The notes beneath the pieces were generated by a model. The model was not told where the DNA came from and ran no database searches. It saw only the letters and a list, made by a program, of their open reading frames with translations. From Halomonas sp. GT (lineage in GTDB: Bacteria > Pseudomonadota > Gammaproteobacteria > Pseudomonadales > Halomonadaceae): a DNA stretch of 64,000 nt. The position numbers and the translations under genes are program-made. The DNA is taken from positions 186,001-250,000 of the forward strand of contig NZ_CP020562.1 in assembly GCF_002082565.1 (NCBI RefSeq). The letters are read 5' to 3'. The first letter of the stretch is position 1. Every line of letters starts with the position of its first letter. Below, one piece after another: positions 40,566-49,145 of the stretch.

Positions 40566-41597
40566 TTAATGCTCATGACCATGATGATCGTGTTCATGAG
40601 CATGATCGTCATGACCCGGCTGAGCCAATGCTGAGTGCAGCACGTTCGCATTATGACGCATCATGCCTAGGTAAGTGCTGGCATCGCCTTCACTGGCCAG
40701 TGCATCGGCATACAGCGTGCCAGCAATCGGTAGGCCGGTTTCTTCGGCAAGCTGATTAATGATTGCTTGGTTGGTCATGTTCTCATGGAACAGGGCCTGC
40801 ACGTTTTCCTGTTCGATGACATCCACAAGCGCGGCCATGCTGGCGCCGCTGGGGTCAGCCTCGGTAGAAAGGCCGACAGGGGAAAGAAAGTTCACCCCAT
40901 AAGCGTTTGAGAAATAGCCAAACGAATCATGGCCGGTAATCACGCTGGCAGAAGCGGGAATATCGCTCAACAAATCACGAATTTCACGATCAGCCTCGTC
41001 TATTTCTGCTAAATAGCGCTCAGCATTCGCTTGATAACTTTCAGCATTGGCGCTGTCTGCTTTGATTAAGCCATCGCGAATATTGGCAACGTAGACCTCT
41101 GCTTGCCGTAGGTCCTGCCATGCATGTGGGTCATCATCACCGTGGTCATGGTCGTCGTGCCCGTGGTCATGGTCGTCGTGCCCGTGGTCATGGTCGTCAT
41201 GCCCGTGGCCGTGGTCATCGTGCCCCTCTTCTTCATGGCCATGCTCGGCAAAGGCGCGGGGTTGAATGCCGTTGGTTGCGGTGACCAGGGCACCCGTATA
41301 GTCGCTCGACTCAATCAAGCGCTCCATCCAACCCTCAAACAGCAGTCCGTTAAAGACCACCATATCTGCGCTGGCCAGCGCACGGGCATCGCCTGGGCTT
41401 GGCGAATAAACATGCGCATCGCCGTCAGGGCCGACAAGCGACGTCACTTCAACATGCTCTCCGCCCACGTTTTCGACCATGTCGGCCAAGATAGAAAAGC
41501 TAGTAACCACCTGGACGCGTTCGTTAGCCATTGCCGCAGGCAATGCCAGCATGGCTGAAACACCCACCCACCAGCGCGATGAAGAGAAAAGCGACAT
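40566..41597 (-). CDS. znuA: Zinc ABC transporter, periplasmic zinc-binding protein
   Basis: ZnuA captures Zn(II) in the periplasm and passes it to ZnuB. The ATG ending at 41597 (AAGGAG upstream) gives 343 aa with a signal peptide ending near AMA-NERVQV. Metal ligands: H in GDAHVYSPSP, H in DDPHAWQDLR, H in VITGHDSFGYF and the acidic position in LFHENMTN. A long His/Asp-rich loop made of GHDDHDH repeats (coded by a 21-bp DNA repeat) precedes the second ligand, and a His-rich tail (HEHDHHGHEH) ends the protein. Such loops mark zinc rather than manganese transport. Confidence 0.95.
   Translation of the reverse strand: MSLFSSSRWWVGVSAMLALPAAMANERVQVVTSFSILADMVENVGGEHVEVTSLVGPDGDAHVYSPSPGDARALASADMVVFNGLLFEGWMERLIESSDYTGALVTATNGIQPRAFAEHGHEEEGHDDHGHGHDDHDHGHDDHDHGHDDHDHGDDDPHAWQDLRQAEVYVANIRDGLIKADSANAESYQANAERYLAEIDEADREIRDLLSDIPASASVITGHDSFGYFSNAYGVNFLSPVGLSTEADPSGASMAALVDVIEQENVQALFHENMTNQAIINQLAEETGLPIAGTLYADALASEGDASTYLGMMRHNANVLHSALAQPGHDDHAHEHDHHGHEH
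41140..41223 (-). repeat. 21-bp tandem repeat encoding the ZnuA histidine loop
   Basis: Four 21-bp units at 41140-41160, 41161-41181, 41182-41202 and 41203-41223; the first two are identical, the third differs at one base and the fourth is diverged. Each codes one GHDDHDH heptad. Such an array can change length by slippage in whole heptads without breaking the frame. Confidence 0.92.
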
Positions 41598-41627
41598 GCA
41601 ACGCTCCTTCAAAAAAATAACAAAGAG

Positions 41628-42518
41628 TTATGACGACTGTTCAAGCGCCAGCGGCGTTGTCTTACGCCGCAGCTTAGCGGCTAAGCTGTGATAGCGGCCG
41701 AACAGTGCCGACAGTAGATAACCCACCCCAGCCAGCAAAATAATGCTCGGCCCTGACGGGGTATCAAGATGAAACGAAATCAATAGCCCGCCGGTACTGG
41801 CGATCATGGCCAATACCACGGCAATACCTATCAAGCCTTCCAGCCGCTTACTCCAAAACCGCGCCGCAGTGGCAGGCAGCATCATTAAGCCCACCGCCAT
41901 TAACGTGCCCAAGGTTTGGAACCCCGCGGTTAAATTCAGCACCAATAGCCCTAAAAAAACGCTATGTACCCAGCTGCTACGGCGGCTTTGCCCACGCAAA
42001 AACAGCGGGTCCAAACACTCTACGACCAACGCGCGGAAAATAATCGCCAGAATCACCACAATCAGCGTGCTGATAGAGGCAATAAGCAGTAGCGCTGTGG
42101 AGTTAATCGCCAAAATTGAGCCGAACAGCACATGGGTTAAATCCACACTGCTGCCACCCATGGAAATAAGTAACACCCCGGCCGCCAGCGAGATAATAAA
42201 AAAACTCGCCATAGCCGCATCTTCCCGCTGGCCGCCCATTTTCGACACAGCCCCAGCAAGTAAGGCCACCATTACGCCGAACAAAACGCCCCCGGCGCTC
42301 ATCACCGGCAGAGAGAACCCTGCGAGTAAAAAACCCAGCGCCACCCCAGGCAAAATAGCGTGCGCCATCGCATCGCCAATCAGGCTCATGCCTCGTAGCA
42401 CCAAAAACACGCCCAGCGGCGGGGCAGCCAGCGAAAGTGCCAAGCCACCCACGACCGCACGTCGCATAAAACCATAATCAAAAGGCGCAACAAACCATGC
42501 ATCAAGCAGTGCCAGCAT
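41628..42518 (-). CDS. znuB: Zinc ABC transporter permease
   Basis: ABC-3 family inner-membrane permease. The ATG ending at 42518 (GGGAGG upstream) gives 296 aa (MLALLDAWFVAPFDYGFM) with about eight membrane segments; the ABC-contact segment near RGMSLIGDAMAHAILPGVAL is present. It overlaps the 3' end of znuC by 17 bp, which implies coupling. Confidence 0.94.
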   Translation of the reverse strand: MLALLDAWFVAPFDYGFMRRAVVGGLALSLAAPPLGVFLVLRGMSLIGDAMAHAILPGVALGFLLAGFSLPVMSAGGVLFGVMVALLAGAVSKMGGQREDAAMASFFIISLAAGVLLISMGGSSVDLTHVLFGSILAINSTALLLIASISTLIVVILAIIFRALVVECLDPLFLRGQSRRSSWVHSVFLGLLVLNLTAGFQTLGTLMAVGLMMLPATAARFWSKRLEGLIGIAVVLAMIASTGGLLISFHLDTPSGPSIILLAGVGYLLSALFGRYHSLAAKLRRKTTPLALEQSS

Positions 42519-43236
42519 GACGACCTCCCAAAGCAAACGGCACTACCTTGGCCGATGCATGTTGGTGGCTAAGCGCACTAGGCGCCACCCAGCGACCATG
42601 GCCACCATTTAGCATCAAAACTTCATCGGCTAGGCGGCTTAGATGATCCATGTCGTGCAGCACAATAATGATTGTCACGCCTTCATCAGCCATTTGGCGC
42701 AAAATACGAATCAAGATATCCACCGTATCGCTATCCACGTTGGCAAACGGCTCATCCAGTAACAAAAGCTCCGCTTCCTGCATCAACGTACGGCCAATCA
42801 GTGCCCGCTGGCGCTGGCCACCGGAAAGCTCACCCAAAGGGCGGTGGGCCAAATGAGAAATGCCCAAGCGCGCCATGATGTCGCGCCCCTTGCGATAATG
42901 CGCGGCACAGTAGCCTTTCAACGCCCCGTGGCTTGGCCAACTTCCGGTCATCACCAGCTCTTCCACGCTCATCGGAAACGTAAGGTCCAGGGCCAATTGT
43001 TGCGGTAACCAGGCGCGGCGTGCTTTATCAACGGTGCAAATCACGTTGCCACTAATAGGCCGAAGTTCGCCCATAATTGCCTGGATCAACGTGCTTTTGC
43101 CCGCCCCGTTAGCGCCGATAAGCGCCGTAATAGCACTGGGTTTTATGTCACCATCGACATGCTCAAGTACCGTGCGTCCGCCTTGGGCAAGGTGCAGGTC
43201 ATGCAACTGCAGGCGTGAAAGTGAACGCTCACTCAT
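42502..43236 (-). CDS. znuC: Zinc ABC transporter ATP-binding protein
   Basis: The ATG ending at 43236 gives 244 aa (MSERSLSRLQLHDLHLAQGG). The longer ORF to 43344 is rejected: it overlaps another reading frame that looks like a real gene and adds no family sequence. Walker A GANGAGKST, signature LSGGQRQR, Walker B LLLLDEPF and the H-loop (IIVLHDMDH) are intact. Its start overlaps the stop of the small upstream gene as ATGA. Confidence 0.94.
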   Translation of the reverse strand: MSERSLSRLQLHDLHLAQGGRTVLEHVDGDIKPSAITALIGANGAGKSTLIQAIMGELRPISGNVICTVDKARRAWLPQQLALDLTFPMSVEELVMTGSWPSHGALKGYCAAHYRKGRDIMARLGISHLAHRPLGELSGGQRQRALIGRTLMQEAELLLLDEPFANVDSDTVDILIRILRQMADEGVTIIIVLHDMDHLSRLADEVLMLNGGHGRWVAPSALSHQHASAKVVPFALGGRHAGTA

Positions 43237-43382
43237 AGCGGCCACCCACTTGCCCACAAAACTAACCCCCATAAACCCAGCAATGGCAGTGACACTAAAC
43301 CCAACCGTTTCGCGGCAGATAACGACATCAGCGAAAAATGACAAGGACCTTCCTTGTTATGGCGATGCATATGCTCACTCAT
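43233..43382 (-). CDS. Small single-membrane-segment protein coupled to znuC
   Basis: A 49-codon reading frame from the ATG ending at 43382 to TGA at 43233-43235. The RBS AGGA lies 7 bp before the start. The N-terminus is rich in metal-ligand residues (MSEHMHRHNKEGPCHF: four His, one Cys), followed by a basic stretch (AAKRLG) and one hydrophobic segment (LVSLPLLGLWGLVLWASGW). The stop overlaps the znuC start as ATGA, and the gene is the first behind the Zur-like operator. I do not recognise a family. It could be an accessory subunit of the zinc transporter or a leader peptide. Confidence 0.65.
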   Translation of the reverse strand: MSEHMHRHNKEGPCHFSLMSLSAAKRLGLVSLPLLGLWGLVLWASGWPL

Positions 43383-43404
43383 TGAGTGTCCTCGCTAACC
43401 AATA

Positions 43405-43428
43405 AATAAGTTATAACATAACAATTAA
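43405..43428. promoter_or_regulatory. Zur-like operator of the znu operon
   Basis: The core GTTATAACATAACA (43410-43423 on the plus strand) fits the gammaproteobacterial Zur box, whose centre reads TGTTATANTATAACA on the other strand, with one or two mismatches. It is 28 bp upstream of the first gene, in an AT-rich promoter stretch. No zur gene lies in the window. Zinc-dependent repression is inferred from the match and context. Confidence 0.72.
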
Positions 43429-43467
43429 TGAAACCAAAAAAGAGGCCAATATTTTACGCGCTCCTGG

Positions 43468-43520
43468 TGTGCTGACAATCCTGTCGTACTGACAATGTTA
43501 AATCGTGCTGACAGCACCCA
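43468..43520. repeat. CTGACA direct repeats downstream of the 43.6-kb gene
   Basis: Three copies of a YTGACAR core (GTGCTGACAATCCTGTC, GTACTGACAATGTTAAATC, GTGCTGACAGCAC) follow each other at 16- and 20-bp spacing between the znu promoter and the next minus-strand gene. The last copy also forms GTGCTGACAGCAC, a small palindrome. Confidence 0.65.
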
Positions 43521-43576
43521 GTGCGCGAATAAATGTGCCTCTTATATTGGCATGGTATGCGGCGACCACTACGCGG

Positions 43577-44239
43577 CTAATAGCGCCAAGCAGCGCCAAT
43601 TTGCTGGGGTGAGACAAGCAGGGCGTATTCACCGTTCAACGTGACAGGCCCAACTGAGAGGCGAGCAGGTTGAAAACGGTTAATTGCGCTAGAAGCCTGG
43701 TTGGGCTGCGTCCAAATCTGCAGCTCATTGATCAGCATGCCGGTGGCAAAGTTCACGGCACCATCCCGTTCACGGCCATCGGCGGCAATCACGGCCCCAG
43801 CAAGGCTATTGACCACCAGTGAACTAATGCGTGCATCAAACCCACGGCGCTCACGCTCCGCCTGGGCAAGCGCCAAGCCAAGTGCCTGTACGCCACTTAA
43901 CTCACCACGTGCCTTCAACCGTTCAAACTCAACCAATGCCGCCTGGTGCGGCTGCCGATCGGTCAGCATACCCCCCAGCGCCAACGCCGACTTTACCACC
44001 CCCACCCGCGCATCAAAACGGTCATCACGGCTACTTGCTTCGCTCGATTGGTAAGCATTCAGCGCAAAACTTGCCGCATAAATGCCCGTCCAGCCTGCCT
44101 CCCACCACGCTGCGTGGTTCGCCCCACGCTCAAACACGTCATCGTAAGTCGTCCAGTCAGTAGACGATTGCGCCTGAGCTTGCGTAGACAGCGTGAGTAG
44201 CACCAGCGCGGAAGCCGCCAACACACGAAAAATCGGCAT
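43577..44239 (-). CDS. Hypothetical exported protein
   Basis: 220-aa protein with a clear signal peptide (MPIFRVLAASALVLLTLSTQ, cleavage near AQA-QSST). The mature part has several alpha-helical, Ala-rich stretches (AAWWEAGWTGIYAASFALNA; SLVVNSLAGAVIAADGR) and a beta-like C-terminus. No family recognised; it may be a small periplasmic or outer-membrane-associated protein. Minus-strand single gene. Confidence 0.8.
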   Translation of the reverse strand: MPIFRVLAASALVLLTLSTQAQAQSSTDWTTYDDVFERGANHAAWWEAGWTGIYAASFALNAYQSSEASSRDDRFDARVGVVKSALALGGMLTDRQPHQAALVEFERLKARGELSGVQALGLALAQAERERRGFDARISSLVVNSLAGAVIAADGRERDGAVNFATGMLINELQIWTQPNQASSAINRFQPARLSVGPVTLNGEYALLVSPQQIGAAWRY

Positions 44240-44361
44240 AGCGAATCACCCGAATAAGAAAAAGTAACGCGAAGCGTAGCACGTGCTTTGATAGAGAATA
44301 AAAGCGTTGCCGCCCAAGCGGTAAGAAGATGAACCTCTGGGGCGGCATGAGACCAAGCCCG

Positions 44362-44676
44362 TTACTCTTTGTCGTCCTCGTCGTCTTCCCAGCGTTCCAT
44401 GGCGCGTTTGTCGTCGGGAAGTCGGACAATATCGCCAATCTTGAGTTTATGGTGGGTGTCGTGGTGGTGCCCTTGGCGGTCAAGTATGGCGGCGACGCTG
44501 CCGATGCTGACGGCATCTTCTTCGCGGTAGGCTTCTACTTTTACGCGCACAATGCGGCCTTGGTAACGGGCGGAGAGCATGGCGCCTGGGTAGGGTGGTT
44601 TATGATCCGGGTCATTTTTAAAAAACTCTGCGACGCTTGCGCTGCCTGGTTCATCCCATTCGATATGCTGATGCAT
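44362..44676 (-). CDS. Hypothetical acidic protein
   Basis: 104-aa soluble protein from the ATG ending at 44676 (AAGGAC upstream); the longer ORF is rejected. It begins MHQHIEWDEPGSASVAEFF, has a central beta-rich part (SARYQGRIVRVKVEAYREED), a HHHDTHHK cluster that could bind metal, and an acidic tail (WEDDEDDKE). No family recognised. Confidence 0.75.
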   Translation of the reverse strand: MHQHIEWDEPGSASVAEFFKNDPDHKPPYPGAMLSARYQGRIVRVKVEAYREEDAVSIGSVAAILDRQGHHHDTHHKLKIGDIVRLPDDKRAMERWEDDEDDKE

Positions 44677-44817
44677 TGTCAGTGTCCTTTTGCTGAGCGG
44701 TATCACGTAGCGTGAGGTTTAAGTGTAGTGTGCGTTGATGTAATAGAGCCAATGCACATAGACACTGGTTTGGTGGGGGCTTAACGTGGCTGTTCAAGAG
44801 ATAGTGGAGGAGCTTTG

Positions 44818-46440
44818 ATGACCAATCATCATGCGCTATTTGAACAGTCGGTGACGCCATTTTTTGTCGTTGAGCGTTCAATGCCTCGTTCGTCTAATGT
44901 GCATGGCAATAAGGCTTTTCGGCGTGTCGTTGGTTGGTTGTCGGAAGAGAGTGAGACGGCGCTGGGCCGTTGTTTTCCTCTTGACCATGCGACGGTGATG
45001 GCTGCCATTGACGCTTGTGATGAACAGCAAGAGCCGCAGTGGCTAAATGTCAGTTGGGGTAAATCATCGCGGGGATGGCAGTTGCAGCTCTCTCCAGTGG
45101 TCGAGGGTGATTACCGTGCGGTACAGGGGGCGTTGTTTCAGGCGTCACTGCCGTTCGGTGAATCGCTGGATGAGCTTCTTAAGCAACTACCTGGGTTTGT
45201 TTATCAGCTTCGTTATTCGTCAGATGACACATGGTGCTATAGCTATGTGGGTGAACGCGTAGAGGAGCTGTTTGGGGTGAGCGTGGCGGATGCGCTTGCT
45301 GATGCACAAACGTTGCTAGCCAATATCCACCCTAGTGATAGAGATGCAGTGATCGAAAGTTCGCTGGAGAGTGCGCGTACCCAGAGGCCTTGGCAGTACG
45401 AATTCAGAATGTTTCATCGTAATGGCAACATGATATGGGTAGAGGCGAATGATAGGCCGCACCGCCAGCCAGATGGCAGCGTGATTTGGACAGGCTACGC
45501 AAACGATATTACGCAACGTAAAGTGTTAGAAGCGGCATTAAAAGCCAGTGAGCAGCGCTTTCGCCAATTGGTAGAACAGGCTAACGATATTATCTACACC
45601 CTGAATGCGGCTGGGGACCTTACTTATGTATCGCCTAATTGGCCGCGTATTCTGGGGCATCGCGTGGAAGAAGTGCTGGGGCGCAATATGAGTTTTGTGC
45701 TTCATCCTGAAGATCTGGACGCTTGCCGTCACTATATTGCCAACGTGTTTCATACGGCTGAGCCGCAGGGAATGATTGAGTATCGGGTGCAGCATGCCAA
45801 TGGTGAATGGCGTTGGCATTTTACGAATGGTGCGCCGGTGCTGGATGAGCAGGGGCAGGTCACCAGCTTTTTAGGTATTTCGCACGATATTACTCCGCGC
45901 CGCGAAATGGAGGAGCGGGTGCGCCGTTTGGCTCAGCAGGATTCCTTAACGCAATTGCCCAACCGGGCGCAGTTTTTTGCGCACTTAGCTGACGCGCTTG
46001 AGGGGTGCGAGCGGGAAAACCGCCAATTGGCGCTGCTGTTTATTGATTTGGATAATTTTAAACCTGTAAATGATCAGATGGGGCATGCGGTTGGCGACCA
46101 GCTATTAGTGCAGGTTGCTCAACGTATGAGACATCGGTTGCGTGTGGATGACTTGGTTGGGCGAATTGGTGGCGATGAATTTGTGGCGATGCTGAGTGGG
46201 CCAATAATGGCTAGCGAAGCGTTAGGTGTCGCTAGCCAACTGTGCGATTCATTAGCAGAGCCGTATTTACTGGATGGTTGTCAGGTCATTATTTCGGCAA
46301 GTATTGGTGTTGCCGTTTATCCGCTGCACGCCAGTGAAGAAGCAGCCTTGGTGCACTGTGCCGACCAAGCGATGTACGTTGCAAAAGCCAACGGTCGTAA
46401 CCAAGCGGTACTTTATTCAGCCACGTCATCGGCAGGTTGA
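44818..46440 (+). CDS. PAS-domain diguanylate cyclase (GGDEF)
   Basis: Predicted cytoplasmic synthase of cyclic di-GMP. ATG 44818 follows TGGAGGAGC. The 540-aa product has an undefined N-terminal part (1-125), a PAS_3-like domain (about 125-235), a second PAS with PAC (240-365) and a GGDEF domain (375-535). The active site is intact (GRIGGDEFVAM) and the inhibitory I-site RVDD lies five residues before it, so product inhibition is expected. No EAL domain and no membrane segment. The end overlaps the converging esterase gene by 28 bp. Confidence 0.92.
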   Translation: MTNHHALFEQSVTPFFVVERSMPRSSNVHGNKAFRRVVGWLSEESETALGRCFPLDHATVMAAIDACDEQQEPQWLNVSWGKSSRGWQLQLSPVVEGDYRAVQGALFQASLPFGESLDELLKQLPGFVYQLRYSSDDTWCYSYVGERVEELFGVSVADALADAQTLLANIHPSDRDAVIESSLESARTQRPWQYEFRMFHRNGNMIWVEANDRPHRQPDGSVIWTGYANDITQRKVLEAALKASEQRFRQLVEQANDIIYTLNAAGDLTYVSPNWPRILGHRVEEVLGRNMSFVLHPEDLDACRHYIANVFHTAEPQGMIEYRVQHANGEWRWHFTNGAPVLDEQGQVTSFLGISHDITPRREMEERVRRLAQQDSLTQLPNRAQFFAHLADALEGCERENRQLALLFIDLDNFKPVNDQMGHAVGDQLLVQVAQRMRHRLRVDDLVGRIGGDEFVAMLSGPIMASEALGVASQLCDSLAEPYLLDGCQVIISASIGVAVYPLHASEEAALVHCADQAMYVAKANGRNQAVLYSATSSAG

Positions 46441-47348
46441 TCGATATGCTGAAACATAAAGTTTAAGGCGGCAGGGAGGCTGGCTCGCCATACGCGCCAG
46501 GTGTGGCCACCGGGGTAAAGATCAAGTCGCACGTCGCCCGGTTGAATGCGTTCCATCGTTTGGCGTAACAAGCGGGCGTGAAATTCTGCATCGTAAACAT
46601 CGCTACGCCCCGCACTGATATAAAGCGGCACGGGCGATATGTCGCGCTTTCCCGTGGTTCGCGGCGTGACGTGTAATCGGTAATTTTCTAGGTGGGCCGT
46701 GTAATTAAGCGCTTCCCAGCGTTCGCGGTCAAATTGACCTTGTTCATTTAAAAATGCTGGGTGTCGGCGTGCTGATGAATTAGCAGGCGGCGTTGGTGCG
46801 TAACTGGCCGGGCTTAGGGCGGCAGCGGCTGCGAACAGCTCGGGGCGCTCTAGGGCAAAATTAAGCGCGCCGTAACCGCCGGCAGACAATCCCGCAACGC
46901 CTCGCAAGTGGCGTTCACTCCCGACATGGTAGGTGCTTTCAATATGCGGCAGTAAGTCGTCAAAGAACGCGCTGCGTGCTGCCTCGTTGTAACCATCTAC
47001 CCACCAACTGCGGCTGCCGGGCATGATAAATACCGTCGGGGGCAGGTGGCCAGCTGCGATTAAGCGGTCAGCTGTTTGGGGGAGTTTGCCCCGTGTCACC
47101 CAGTCTTTCTCGTTTCCAAACGATCCATGAAGTAAATAAACCACTGGGTAAGGCGTAGACGCTTCCGTGTCATAGTTATCAGGTAAATACACGGTATAAG
47201 GGTAGTCATGGCCTAAGGTGGGCGAGAAAAACTGTTGGTAAGAAACATCGCCTGCTAAGGCGTGAGTGCTTAATAAAAGCCAACTCACTAGGCCCGTAAT
47301 ATGTCGTGTTAGCAGGGTAACGGGTCTTGCTGTTGATGTTCCAAACAC
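46413..47348 (-). CDS. Exported esterase (PF00756-like, esterase D family)
   Basis: 311-aa alpha/beta hydrolase starting with GTG (GGGAGG upstream). The N-terminal hydrophobic stretch (ITGLVSWLLLSTHALAGD) is a signal peptide. The oxyanion-side segment YPVVYLLHGSFGNEKDW and the nucleophile elbow GLSAGGYGA (catalytic Ser) are visible, with the Asp in AGRSDVYDAEF and the His in LYPGGHTWRVW. Substrate unknown; relatives include S-formylglutathione hydrolase and siderophore or feruloyl esterases, and the secreted location argues against the first. Confidence 0.88.
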   Translation of the reverse strand: MFGTSTARPVTLLTRHITGLVSWLLLSTHALAGDVSYQQFFSPTLGHDYPYTVYLPDNYDTEASTPYPVVYLLHGSFGNEKDWVTRGKLPQTADRLIAAGHLPPTVFIMPGSRSWWVDGYNEAARSAFFDDLLPHIESTYHVGSERHLRGVAGLSAGGYGALNFALERPELFAAAAALSPASYAPTPPANSSARRHPAFLNEQGQFDRERWEALNYTAHLENYRLHVTPRTTGKRDISPVPLYISAGRSDVYDAEFHARLLRQTMERIQPGDVRLDLYPGGHTWRVWRASLPAALNFMFQHIDQPADDVAE

Positions 47349-47465
47349 GAAGCCTCCCGGAATTTAATGGCGTTAGTGTAGTCGGACAACGCAGAGTGAG
47401 TCCCTGTTCAATTTACTGAAGGTAGCAGCCAACGGACTGATGCCAAGGAATCAGAGAGGGAGCGG

Positions 47466-48491
47466 ATGCAAAAAATCGAGGAGATTTATTGGCTGCGTGC
47501 TTACGGGTGTATCGCGGTATTCCTGTTTCATTGGTTGGATCACTTGAATCAGCGCGTTGATAATGTAGTCACCGACCTAATGCGACTTCCTCTGGTGCTG
47601 GGTACACCCATATTTTTGTTTATCTCGGTGTTTGTTTTTGCCGTTCGATACGATAAACAGGTACCTCCTGGTTTTCTTCTTCAGCGCGTTAAATACGTCA
47701 TGCTGCCTTATTTGGTGTACGGCTTTATTTACTCGACGGCAGAGTGGGTGCGGTTAGCGAATAGCGATAACCCTGTTGGTTTTATAAACAATGCTAAAGA
47801 GTATTTTATTTATGCGGGATGGCATGGCTATTTTTTGATTATTGCCATGCAGTTTTACGCGGCTTATTGGTGCTATACCCACTTCCGATTGTGGCGCTTT
47901 AATCCTGTGCCGTGGCTCTGGGGTGGGTGCTTAGTTAGCATGGCATACTGGGGGTTGGCGTATTGGTTGGACGTTGAGCCGCCTGGATATCTGTTATGGA
48001 TTGCGCCGTTGGGGTGGATATATCTGTTTTTTCTGGCGCTGGTGTTAGTTCGCTATTACCCGCTGGCCCCTCAAGCTGATCCGTTTGAGCAACCTAAATG
48101 GATGCAAAGCTTGTCGCATCCCTTTTGGCTACTTGGGTTTGTGGCGTTGATTGTTGCGCTCACGTTCGCAGGTTGGATAACTTTCTCTTCAAAAGAGGTG
48201 TGGGTAATACCTTTCTTTGTACTGTTTACACTCTGGTTAATGCATTACTTAAAAGGTCGTAAAGCGCCACGCTGGATACGTTATATCAATGCGTATTCGT
48301 TCGGTATTTATTTGGCCCATCCTATGTTTTTTGCCTTAACTGATGTCGTCGTTGGACCTTTTACATTGCCGCTCATAGCCTATGCTGTGCTGTTAATTCT
48401 TGTCGGCGGTATTGGCTCTATCGTGTTGAATAATATGGTTAACACCACGACGGTGGGGGCAATGCTATTTGGCAAGCGTTTGAACGTCTAA
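47466..48491 (+). CDS. Membrane acyltransferase (acyltransferase 3 family)
   Basis: 341-aa integral membrane protein with about ten hydrophobic segments. It begins MQKIEEIYWLRAYGCIAVFL; the conserved R and H of the family are seen in WLRAYGCIAVFLFHWLD. Family members O-acetylate or succinylate surface glycans. The RBS is AGGGAGCGG. Divergent from the esterase gene; no polysaccharide locus is nearby. Confidence 0.87.
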   Translation: MQKIEEIYWLRAYGCIAVFLFHWLDHLNQRVDNVVTDLMRLPLVLGTPIFLFISVFVFAVRYDKQVPPGFLLQRVKYVMLPYLVYGFIYSTAEWVRLANSDNPVGFINNAKEYFIYAGWHGYFLIIAMQFYAAYWCYTHFRLWRFNPVPWLWGGCLVSMAYWGLAYWLDVEPPGYLLWIAPLGWIYLFFLALVLVRYYPLAPQADPFEQPKWMQSLSHPFWLLGFVALIVALTFAGWITFSSKEVWVIPFFVLFTLWLMHYLKGRKAPRWIRYINAYSFGIYLAHPMFFALTDVVVGPFTLPLIAYAVLLILVGGIGSIVLNNMVNTTTVGAMLFGKRLNV

Positions 48492-48521
48492 GCAGCAGGA
48501 GATCTTAAGCCATAAGAGACG

Positions 48522-49145
48522 TTAAGTATCCGTATGTGAGTTCGGGGGAGGACGAGAAGGCTTATTACTCCTTGATGGCGAGTCACGGGTAAGTCCTGAT
48601 GCTTCTAGGCTGAAGGTTTGTAAGCGGGTAGGACACGCATAAAGACGCTGTAATAAATCAGCAAGTGCTGTTTCATCTAGCTCTGGGTCTAAGCCTCCTA
48701 AGCGTTCTAACCACGTGCGCCGGATGGCTATGTAGGGAGGAACAGCAACACCAGAGCCTAGGAAGCACTGAAGTAACCGTTCTGATAGGCGGGGAGGTTC
48801 GCTGCCAATCAAAAAAGCATCCAGCGTGTACGTGTCTAGCTGGGGGTAGAGTAAACACCACAGTTTGGCTGCTAACGCCCGCTGCTGCATCGCAATCAGC
48901 AGCCAATCAGCTTGGCTGAGATACGCTGCTTGATTGATCCTTGCGCCTAATGGCTGGGAAGGCGTAACCAGAAAGTGAACGCGGTAGCGTTGCTCAATGT
49001 CTGGAATGCGTAGATCGGCGGTGGCGCTGGTCACGATAATGGGAAGTATGTGGTCTGCTAAGCCTGTTTGCCGAATAGCGCGTAGGTGACGTGGTAAAAG
49101 GGCACCTGTGACTGACGCATCAACAATAAAGCAGACCGTGCCCAT
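48522..49145 (-). CDS. Hypothetical protein, degenerate family-2 glycosyltransferase-like
   Basis: 207-aa protein. The pattern HLRAIRQTGLADHILPIIVTS, RVHFLVTPSQPLGARINQAA and WLLIAMQQRAL resembles the nucleotide-binding half of GT-A glycosyltransferases, and LGGLDPELDETALADLLQRL resembles the GG(F/L)D(E/P) acceptor segment, but the metal-binding D-x-D is replaced by AMQ. The tail (SPSRSNKPSRPPPNSH) is disordered. Probably catalytically inactive or with a changed chemistry. AGGAAG precedes the ATG. Confidence 0.6.
   Translation of the reverse strand: MGTVCFIVDASVTGALLPRHLRAIRQTGLADHILPIIVTSATADLRIPDIEQRYRVHFLVTPSQPLGARINQAAYLSQADWLLIAMQQRALAAKLWCLLYPQLDTYTLDAFLIGSEPPRLSERLLQCFLGSGVAVPPYIAIRRTWLERLGGLDPELDETALADLLQRLYACPTRLQTFSLEASGLTRDSPSRSNKPSRPPPNSHTDT

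Noticed and set aside
43237..43344. N-terminal extension of znuC
   Set aside because: It overlaps the 49-codon frame in another phase and adds residues foreign to ABC ATPases.
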